From positions 1 to 11,197 of the forward strand of contig JAJZEJ010000198.1 of NCBI GenBank assembly GCA_021828635.1: 11,197 nt of DNA, read 5' to 3'. The position numbers and the translations under genes are program-made. The notes beneath the pieces are model-generated. The model searched no databases. It had not been told where the DNA came from and saw only the letters and a program-made list of their open reading frames with translations. The first letter of the stretch is position 1. Each line of letters starts with the position of its first letter. Below are positions 5,848-11,197 of the stretch, piece after piece. Source of the DNA: Chloroflexota bacterium. GTDB taxonomy: Bacteria; Chloroflexota; Ktedonobacteria; Ktedonobacterales; Ktedonobacteraceae.

Positions 5848-6627
5848 CTAGACCAGACCAAGTTGGATGCAGAGGTAGAACAGCACCAGGATTCCAATGA
5901 AGATGCCCCCCAGGATAAGCATTGTGCGCAGACGTCCGGCGACGCGCTGACTCCTCTGCTCTTCGAGGACATCGGGCAACGACTGATAGGCTTGCTCGCT
6001 GGTGAGGTCGAGCATGTCCACCGTCGTTTGCTGCACCTGGGCTGCAAAATCCAGCATGGTCTCGGAGGCGAGGCGTGCCTCGTCAAGAGATGTGCGTGCG
6101 TCTGAGTGCGCATCACGCACGGCCTGTATCAGGTCCAGGTTCTGATGATGCACTCGTTGGGTGTGTTCCCCGATGTGATACAAGGCATCATCAGCAGCTT
6201 GAACTTGTCGCTGCACGAGTCGGGATGCATCGCTGGCCTGCGCCTGCTGTCCTTGTTGCCAGGAGAACAGCAGTTGATTGGCAAGCCAGACATGCTCACT
6301 GTTCAAGCGTTGCCAGAACGCTTGAATAGTAACCTGGGTTGGGTTAAGCCACTTACCATTGTGAACGGTATCCTGCAAGGCTTGCAACTGCGCCCACTCG
6401 TGCAGAAACACGGCCAGTTGGGTGCGGGCTTCGTTGATCCGACCAGCACCCGCGAGCTGCTCCAGCGTGGTTCGTTGCTGGTTCAGACGTGATCCTCGGC
6501 TTTGGATTTGCTGAAGCATGCTCCTGTGGGACAGGTTGTGCTTGCGTACCTCAGCAAGGGTATCCAGGTAGGCTTGTTGGGCTGCATTGAGAGCAGCAAG
6601 ATCGACAGAAAATGATGGGTGAAACAT
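5848..6627 (-). CDS. Tail-anchored coiled-coil membrane protein
   Basis: A 259-residue protein, MFHPSFSVDLAALNAAQQAY onward, with AAAGGAG at good distance before the ATG at 6627. Residues 1-230 are almost wholly helical and rich in Gln, Ala and Leu, with coiled-coil-like stretches (LNQQRTTLEQLAGAGRINEAR, SRLVQRQVQAADDALYHI, TSLDEARLASETMLDFAAQVQ). The only membrane segment is at the extreme C-terminus, about 235-257 (TMLILGGIFIGILVLFYLCIQL), so the protein is C-tail anchored with its bulk in the cytoplasm. I do not recognise a family. The shape recalls methyl-accepting-like signalling helices or structural scaffolds, but there is no hairpin signature to support that. It follows the gene at 6751-7464 on the same strand, 123 bases apart, and the two have opposite anchoring ends. 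Confidence 0.75.
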   Translation of the reverse strand: MFHPSFSVDLAALNAAQQAYLDTLAEVRKHNLSHRSMLQQIQSRGSRLNQQRTTLEQLAGAGRINEARTQLAVFLHEWAQLQALQDTVHNGKWLNPTQVTIQAFWQRLNSEHVWLANQLLFSWQQGQQAQASDASRLVQRQVQAADDALYHIGEHTQRVHHQNLDLIQAVRDAHSDARTSLDEARLASETMLDFAAQVQQTTVDMLDLTSEQAYQSLPDVLEEQRSQRVAGRLRTMLILGGIFIGILVLFYLCIQLGLV

Positions 6628-6696
6628 GGACTATTCTCCTTTGTGTGTTTTCTTCCATCTCCACAGCACGCGCAATGTTCCATGTTCACCGGTTTG

Positions 6697-6737
6697 CACC
6701 AGCGCCACAGAACACGAAGGCACTGTGGCGGATGGTG
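6697..6737. terminator. Hairpin between the two coiled-coil genes
   Basis: CACCAGCGCCACAG (6697-6710) pairs with CTGTGGCGGATGGTG (6723-6737), with one small internal bulge and a 12-base loop. It lies 14 bases past the stop at 6751 in the minus direction. No T-run follows, so it may be a stability or processing element between two co-transcribed genes rather than a full stop. Confidence 0.4.
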
Positions 6738-6750
6738 CTGATGGTTGATG

Positions 6751-7464
6751 CTAGTTGTAAAGGTTCAGTGCTTGTGTGCGATACCTTGTCAAGAAGGTTC
6801 GCATCAGTGCAATCGTTGTCGTGAGCTTCTCTAGCTCACTGGTGACCGTAGGCCAATCATAGGATGCTGCTAGTAAACATGCCACCTGTTGGTCTTGGGC
6901 CATATAGGTGGTATCCACCTTGTAAAGGATGTCGAGCTTCTCTTCCGGTGAGATAGTAGCAGAAGCCAAAAAGGACAAAAGTGTCAATGTGTCCACAAGA
7001 GCTGAATCATGGATGCTCTTGAGGGTGTGGATGATGGAAAGCACCTCCTCTGTGGAGCGAGCAGCGAGATCGACGCTCATGTCAAGAAGTCTTTGCTCCG
7101 TTTTGATGCACTGCTCTTCGAGCAGCTCAAGTTTGGCAAGGTTGGCAGTCTCTTCAAAGAGGCAATCCTGCAATGCCTCTTGATCAATCAGGGCATCTCG
7201 AATGTCTTGATGCACCTGGAAAGCTGTTGCAAATTCCAGGCACACCATACCAAGACGCGCAAAAAAGAAGGCTTGCTTTTTTCGGCTCTCTCCTTCCTGT
7301 CTGTAAGAGATCAGAAGAGCCTCTACCTGCTTCTCCTGCTCGTCTCGCACTGCCTTACGCACCTTGTTGTGATGGCGAGCCTCTATGGCACTGACAACCA
7401 ACAAAGCAATGCCGACAAGCACGACGACGAAAGGAACAAGAACAAAACCCATTGCTAGGACCAT
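6751..7464 (-). CDS. N-terminally anchored helical membrane protein
   Basis: A 237-residue protein. The frame is open to 7518, but a textbook AGGAGG six bases before the ATG at 7464 fixes the start. That places a membrane helix at residues 5-26 (MGFVLVPFVVVLVGIALLVV), followed by a basic stretch (EARHHNKVRKAVR) that should stay inside. The remaining ~200 residues are charged and helical (DEQEKQVEALLISYRQ, EETANLAKLELLEEQ), suggesting a coiled-coil or helical-bundle domain in the cytoplasm. No catalytic motif is seen and I do not recognise the family. It is the first gene of the minus block, next to the divergent intergenic region, and a leader with alternative stems lies upstream. Confidence 0.75.
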   Translation of the reverse strand: MVLAMGFVLVPFVVVLVGIALLVVSAIEARHHNKVRKAVRDEQEKQVEALLISYRQEGESRKKQAFFFARLGMVCLEFATAFQVHQDIRDALIDQEALQDCLFEETANLAKLELLEEQCIKTEQRLLDMSVDLAARSTEEVLSIIHTLKSIHDSALVDTLTLLSFLASATISPEEKLDILYKVDTTYMAQDQQVACLLAASYDWPTVTSELEKLTTTIALMRTFLTRYRTQALNLYN

Positions 7465-7520
7465 GATGAACCTCCTGTGTTCATCCTCGCGCGTTGGATT
7501 TGCCAAAGAGAGGCTCATCG

Positions 7521-7571
7521 GTCAGGAAATCACCCCGCCGATGGCTCCTCCAGGCTGCACCTGACGCGGGG
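7521..7571 (-). promoter_or_regulatory. Leader with mutually exclusive stems ahead of the minus block
   Basis: On the minus strand the order is CCCCGC, GTCAGG, then GCGGGG, then CCTGAC. The two 6-bp pairs are interleaved and cannot form as simple nested hairpins. A third small hairpin, CAGG...CCTG, competes for one arm. The segment ends 57 bases before the ATG at 7464. It could be a pseudoknot or a two-state leader switch. No known riboswitch is recognised. Confidence 0.3.
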
Positions 7572-7655
7572 ATACCTCAATACTTCTTTGCTCACTGCGA
7601 GCTACTATCACTGTAACAGAGCTGAGGGGATAGGATGTCGATCACGTGGCGATGG

Positions 7656-7732
7656 GCTGTGGGTAAGCTATGGGTGAGCTATGGGTGAGCTATGGGTGAG
7701 CTATGGGTGAGCTATGGGTGAGCTGTGGGCAG
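7656..7732. repeat. Seven tandem 11-bp repeats, core GCTATGGGTGA
   Basis: Units start at 7656, 7667, 7678, 7689, 7700, 7711 and 7722. Five are identical (GCTATGGGTGA) and the two end units are variants (GCTGTGGGTAA, GCTGTGGGCAG). The period is not a multiple of three, so it is not a coding repeat. It sits in the 594-base gap between the divergent minus and plus blocks, where a regulator, a replication initiator or a transfer-origin protein might bind. Each unit has a GGG spaced 11 bases from the next on one strand, so a long-loop G-quadruplex is conceivable. Confidence 0.9.
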
Positions 7733-7827
7733 ACATCGGACGAGCGGTGAACGGACAGGAGGCGAGCAGGAGACTGTAGGTTGAGTGTCGATAGGGCGGT
7801 CCTCTCATCGAACTTCCTGTCCACCCC

Positions 7828-7848
7828 TGGGAACGCCCTGTGTTCCCA
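7828..7848. promoter_or_regulatory. 7-bp inverted repeat TGGGAAC/GTTCCCA
   Basis: Perfect 7-base arms surround the spacer GCCCTGT, about 210 bases before the start of the plus-strand T4SS block. It may be an operator or a small hairpin. Confidence 0.3.
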
Positions 7849-7853
7849 CAGTT

Positions 7854-7908
7854 TGCCCTCTGCCTGCCCTCTCGCCAGCCCCTGTGTCCCTACCGCCTGC
7901 CCTCTCGC
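7854..7908. repeat. Degenerate pyrimidine-rich 11-bp repeats
   Basis: TGCCCTCTGCC (7854), TGCCCTCTCGC (7865) and TGCCCTCTCGC (7898) fall on one 11-base register, with weaker units between. The 14-base word GCCTGCCCTCTCGC occurs twice exactly 33 bases apart. The block is C-rich on the plus strand, opposite to the G-rich array at 7656-7732, and could be a decayed inverted counterpart. Confidence 0.4.
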
Positions 7909-8058
7909 GCACGCCTGCCGTTCGACTCCGCTTTGCTATGCTGCTCGTGTGAGATGTTCAGGAAGCCCCTGATGGACCTGATGCTCGCCGGAGGCACGCG
8001 CACCACCGGTTGTCTCTTGACGTTGCCGTCTAGATCACCAGGAAAGAAAAGGTAGGCC

Positions 8059-8925
8059 ATGTTCCCATCAAATGATCCCTTGTTCCTGCAAGGGTTACAA
8101 GCCCTTCTCCAGATGCTTGGAGTGACAAACCAAAACTTGAACCACAGCCTTATGCAATTGATTGACCAGATTGCAGGCGTGTTCACGACCACCGCCTTGC
8201 CTTTGACCACCTCAAACGCCGTGGTGAATATGAGCTGGAGACTGATGGTGCTGATCGCTGATAGTTTTTTGGCGCTCTTTGGCTTGCTCGGCATTCTGCA
8301 GATCGTGCATGGCCGCTATACTGGCACTCCTGGCATGCCCATTCCCCAGTTTTTGGCTCGCCTGTTCATGACAGTTTTTTTGATTCATGCATCGGGCTTT
8401 CTTGGCACTGAGTTGATCAGTTTTAATAACTTTCTCTGTCAAATCGTGACGGAAAATCTAGGGCAGGCTCTCACGTTGTTCAACGGCTCGCCGCTCACCG
8501 CAACGCAGTCGTTCGTGTTTGGAACCTTTTTCACGCTGGCGGGCTTGTTTGCCATCATACGGGTGCTGTTTCAGAATTTCAAACGCATTGTGTTTTTGAA
8601 TGTTCTCTACATTCTCTCTGGTCCCGCCTTCCTCACGGCGTTTTTGCCGCAGACGCAAGCGTGGTTCGCCTTCTGGCTGCGCACCTATCTCGTGACGATT
8701 TTCACGCAGTTCTTTCAACTGCTGACGTTCGATCTGGGGATTGCCATGCTGCAAGCGGCCAAGCAAACGGGGGTGGTAGGCTTTCTCTTTGCCCTGGCCA
8801 CCATTTACCTGGCGGCGGAGATTCCTGGGGTGCTGGCCCGTTTCTCAGCTTCCATCGGCGCATCGACGGGTGGACTGGGGGATATTCTGCGTTCTGGTCT
8901 GACCCTGGCCTTATTATTCCAGTAA
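8059..8925 (+). CDS. VirB6/TrbL-like type IV secretion channel protein
   Basis: A 288-residue very hydrophobic protein starting at 8059, with AAAAGGTAGG just upstream. About six membrane helices can be seen at roughly 62-82, 98-117, 150-171, 177-196, 203-225 and 238-258. The N-terminal ~60 residues are soluble or amphipathic. The C-terminal stretch YLAAEIPGVLARFSASIGASTGGLGDILRSG, a helix ending in a Gly/Ser-rich segment, is the feature most like TrbL/VirB6 proteins. These proteins form the inner-membrane part of a conjugation channel. Identification rests on topology, that C-terminal pattern and the neighbours (a small two-helix subunit and a VirB4-like protein directly downstream), because this family diverges strongly. 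It is the first gene of the plus block. The upstream 540 bases carry repeats but no strong promoter that I can point to. Confidence 0.7.
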   Translation: MFPSNDPLFLQGLQALLQMLGVTNQNLNHSLMQLIDQIAGVFTTTALPLTTSNAVVNMSWRLMVLIADSFLALFGLLGILQIVHGRYTGTPGMPIPQFLARLFMTVFLIHASGFLGTELISFNNFLCQIVTENLGQALTLFNGSPLTATQSFVFGTFFTLAGLFAIIRVLFQNFKRIVFLNVLYILSGPAFLTAFLPQTQAWFAFWLRTYLVTIFTQFFQLLTFDLGIAMLQAAKQTGVVGFLFALATIYLAAEIPGVLARFSASIGASTGGLGDILRSGLTLALLFQ

Positions 8926-8956
8926 CAGAGCATCATTGCCTCGTAAAGGAACAATC

Positions 8957-9226
8957 ATGAACAAGCAAACTTTTAACGTTCCAGCCCTGGGCTTCTTAAA
9001 CCAGGTGATTCAGAACATTGACCACGATGTAGCCCTGATCATCGTAAGCCTGCTCACCCTCGTGGGCTTGTGGGCGCTTGGCACCTTCATGTTATCCACC
9101 GACTCCTCACCCGCCGGGCGAGCCAAGAAGTGGGAGCATATCATCCATGTTGGGATCTCAGCGGCGCTCGTGGGAGGCTTTCTTCTCGTGGTGGTGCAGA
9201 TCACCCATCTGTTTGCCGGCATCTAA
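8957..9226 (+). CDS. Small two-helix membrane protein, VirB2/pilin-like or T4SS accessory
   Basis: An 89-residue protein. The ATG at 8957 was chosen over one at 8936 because AAAGGAAC precedes it and it starts MNKQTFNVPALGFLN. Two membrane helices at about 25-45 and 62-84 are joined by a short basic loop (SSPAGRAKKW). That size and layout match VirB2/TrbC-type pilins and the small membrane subunits placed beside VirB6 and VirB4 genes. There is no evident signal-peptide cleavage site, and no family motif is certain. The gap of 31 bases after the VirB6-like gene and 47 before the VirB4-like gene suggests one operon. Confidence 0.6.
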   Translation: MNKQTFNVPALGFLNQVIQNIDHDVALIIVSLLTLVGLWALGTFMLSTDSSPAGRAKKWEHIIHVGISAALVGGFLLVVVQITHLFAGI

Positions 9227-9273
9227 TCAAGGAGTGTTCTCAGATAAGACGAGAAGAAAGGAAGTGAGCAGAC

Positions 9274-11197
9274 ATGTCTGATCTCCATGATTCGCATGGA
9301 CCCACGCCATCGTTGCGACGGAAGGTGCCAGGCCGCCTGTTCTCCTTTGAGGAGAAGTTGCTAGGAATGACGTTACCCCAATTGCTTAGCGACCTGGTCG
9401 TTGGTCTGCTCCTGTTAACCGTGACGAATGGTCTGTCTCTCGTGCCACGTCTGCTCGTGTGCGCCCTCCTGGGCGGCATCACAGGAGTGCTGGTGCATGT
9501 CACCTCCCAGGGGTATAGCATGCTGCACTGGCTGTTCTTGCGGCTGCGCTTTCTGAGCTTGCCGCGCCAGAGCGTGTTCCGTCGCGCCTCCCCGTCCTCC
9601 CAGCCACCTTCACCACGCCTACGCGGCGAGGCTCCCTCGGTGCAGAGCAGCTGGCCGCTCTTTGACCATGTGGAGCGAGGCATCTTCAGCGCCAGGACGC
9701 CAGCGAGCAAGGGTAGCTCTCCGCTCGTGACCTGCTGGTCCATCGTGCGGGTGGAGACAGTGCAGAATCTGCACCTGGTGCCAGAAGAAGAACAGCTGCG
9801 CTTCTATGAGCGCATCAAGCAGTTTCTGGATGGCTTGGGTGCGGGCGCGGCAGTCAAGTTTGTGACGGTAGTCGAGCAGAGCGATCCACAGCAAGATGCG
9901 GCGTTTCTTGCGGAACGAGCGGCAGCCGAGGCGTTGGTGGCCCATCCCGCGCTGCACCAGATTCAGTCGGCCTCTCTGTCCGTCCAGCAGCGTTTGCTCT
10001 CGACCTGCACGCAGAGGCAGCACTACCTGGTCCTCTCAGCCTCAAGCCAGGAACTTGCCGCGCGACGAGCCGAGGGCGACACACGCAGTCCCCTTTCTCT
10101 GGTAGGAGCCTGGATGACGCTCTCCTCGCTGCGTAGCAGGAGCAGAGTCACGCCGGAGCAGGTACGCGACACCCTGCGCACGCGGCTAACCCAGGCGCAC
10201 ACCCTCTTTGCCCACCTCGATGTGCGAGCTGAGGTGCTAGAGGATGCCGAGGCATTGGCGGCCTTTGCCTCTTGCCTGGTCCCTGGCGCGGCGCTCCCCT
10301 CGTTCCAGGTGCGTGTTGCCCCAGCATCGCCGACTTCCACGCCTGCAAGCAGCACCGTGAGTGATGCGGGGAGTCACACGGGGGGACGGCGCTGGAAAAA
10401 AAGCGTGACGGGAGTGCAAGGCAGCTTTGGGTATAGCAGTGGCAACGCGCAGGCGCGTGTGGAGCCGGACAAGGTGTCCTTTGCCGATCTGCTGGCCCCG
10501 GAAGCGGTGGTGCTGCGTCCTGATGTTTTAGCCGTCACGGTGCATGGCACCACGCGCTATCAGCGATATCTGGAAGTGACTGGCTATGGTCCCGACCTGG
10601 TGTGTGGGTGGCACGAGGCACTGACCTCGCTCGGACTTCCGATGGTGTTAGCGACAGGCGGCGAAGAGCTGGACACGCGCCAAATGATTCAGAAGTTAGA
10701 GTTCGATCAGCTCAAGCTCGCCAGCCATGAGATCGTGCGTGAGAAACAACAGCGGTTGGTGAAAGCGGCGCAGCATGTCCACATGGAGCAGGTGCATGGC
10801 GTGATTGAGGACTTAGAGCGCCAACGCTACCGCATTGACGCGGTGCAGATGGTGATCGGACTGCATGCGGGCAGCCTTGCGGTCCTGGAGCAGCGTAGCG
10901 CGTACCTGCTGTCTGCGTTGCGCGATCTGCACCTATCAGCTCGCGTGCTGACCTACCGGCAGGATATCGGCTGGCGGTTCGCTCAGCTCTCACCAGTAGA
11001 GCGGGGATTGGATCGCTTTGTCAATCTACCGACCTCGGTGTTAGCCAGTTTCGTTGAATGGAGTACGCAAAGCATTGGGACAGCGCAAGGGGTGTTTCTG
11101 GGAACCACCGGAAGTGGAGCCAGTCGTCGTCCGGTGCGCTGGCAGCCCTGGGAGTCACTCGACGACATGCAGGGGATGCAGGGAATGCAAGTGATGC
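9274..11197 (+). CDS. PrgI-VirB4-like type IV secretion protein, N-terminal part
   Basis: Open from the ATG at 9274 through the right edge, at least 641 codons; an in-frame TGA just upstream and GAAAGGAAG before the ATG fix the start. Residues 17-95 (KVPGRLFSFEEKLLGMTLPQ, then two hydrophobic helices at about 38-53 and 57-77) look like the PrgI/VirB3-type subunit. Residues 97-130 are a Pro/Ser-rich linker. From about 150 on, the pattern resembles the N-terminal part of VirB4/TraC ATPases: VSFADLLAPEAVVLRPDVLAVTVHGTTRYQRYLEV near 401-435, a helical stretch at 470-560, and LPTSVLASF...GVFLGTTGSG near 585-614, where VirB4 proteins carry a final segment before the ATPase. No Walker A motif is in the window, so the motor domain must lie downstream. 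VirB4 proteins power pilus assembly and substrate transfer at the inner membrane. The fused small subunit is a known variation. Confidence 0.75.
   Translation, partial: MSDLHDSHGPTPSLRRKVPGRLFSFEEKLLGMTLPQLLSDLVVGLLLLTVTNGLSLVPRLLVCALLGGITGVLVHVTSQGYSMLHWLFLRLRFLSLPRQSVFRRASPSSQPPSPRLRGEAPSVQSSWPLFDHVERGIFSARTPASKGSSPLVTCWSIVRVETVQNLHLVPEEEQLRFYERIKQFLDGLGAGAAVKFVTVVEQSDPQQDAAFLAERAAAEALVAHPALHQIQSASLSVQQRLLSTCTQRQHYLVLSASSQELAARRAEGDTRSPLSLVGAWMTLSSLRSRSRVTPEQVRDTLRTRLTQAHTLFAHLDVRAEVLEDAEALAAFASCLVPGAALPSFQVRVAPASPTSTPASSTVSDAGSHTGGRRWKKSVTGVQGSFGYSSGNAQARVEPDKVSFADLLAPEAVVLRPDVLAVTVHGTTRYQRYLEVTGYGPDLVCGWHEALTSLGLPMVLATGGEELDTRQMIQKLEFDQLKLASHEIVREKQQRLVKAAQHVHMEQVHGVIEDLERQRYRIDAVQMVIGLHAGSLAVLEQRSAYLLSALRDLHLSARVLTYRQDIGWRFAQLSPVERGLDRFVNLPTSVLASFVEWSTQSIGTAQGVFLGTTGSGASRRPVRWQPWESLDDMQGMQGMQVM
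11167..11197 (+). repeat. 9-bp in-frame repeat coding MQG-MQG-MQV
   Basis: ATGCAGGGG, ATGCAGGGA and ATGCAAGTG follow each other in frame inside the VirB4-like gene, and a fourth copy begins at the edge. The translation is MQGMQGMQVM. It is a local slippage-type repeat in a linker before the expected ATPase domain. Confidence 0.6.

Noticed and set aside
5130..6116. Minus-strand 328-residue open frame
   Set aside because: Overlaps the well-supported gene at 5848-6627 in another frame, and its remaining part runs across the 11-bp repeat palindrome and hairpins.
7465..7518. Earlier start for the membrane protein at 6751-7464
   Set aside because: The internal ATG at 7464 has AGGAGG at ideal spacing. 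The extension would put 18 polar residues before the membrane helix.
7656..7732. Coding tandem repeat
   Set aside because: An 11-base period shifts frame every unit and no supported gene covers it.
1..11197. tRNA or rRNA genes
   Set aside because: I looked for T-loop and cloverleaf patterns by eye and saw none; a covariance search would be decisive.

Overview
This window looks like part of a mobile or accessory region from a Gram-positive-like or other non-proteobacterial bacterium. The best match in style is a large Chloroflexota genome of the Ktedonobacteria type. That is an inference from moderate GC, many lineage-specific small membrane proteins, a PrgI/VirB4-like conjugation protein and a stand-alone prim-pol. 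No ribosomal, tRNA or core metabolic gene is visible. Strong AGGAGG-like ribosome binding sites precede most of the called genes.

The layout is two blocks diverging around 7.5-8.06 kb. All convincing genes to the left are on the minus strand. Read in their own direction they are a membrane-anchored helical protein (7464-6751), a tail-anchored coiled-coil protein (6627-5848), a ~2 kb stretch without a convincing gene but full of inverted repeats, 11-bp repeats and hairpins (5847-3873), a small membrane coiled-coil protein (3872-3513), a prim-pol primase/polymerase (3290-2280), a small acidic protein (2239-1994), a single-pass protein with four outer cysteines (1786-1097), a SUKH/SMI1-KNR4 protein (985-359), and the start of a zinc-ribbon-like protein cut by the left edge (177-1). 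To the right, on the plus strand, are three closely packed type IV secretion genes: a polytopic VirB6/TrbL-like channel protein (8059-8925), a two-helix VirB2-like or small membrane subunit (8957-9226), and a PrgI-VirB4-like protein (9274 to beyond the right edge).

A reasonable reading is a conjugative plasmid or integrative conjugative element. The plus block would build the transfer channel. The prim-pol would prime or copy element DNA. The repeat-rich non-coding stretches at 4970-5700 and 7521-7919 are candidates for replication, partition or transfer origins. Several repeat sets share an 11-bp period, close to one DNA helical turn, which would place bound proteins on one face of the helix. 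No relaxase, coupling ATPase, integrase, partition protein or replication initiator is visible here, so the mobile-element reading rests on the T4SS genes and the prim-pol.
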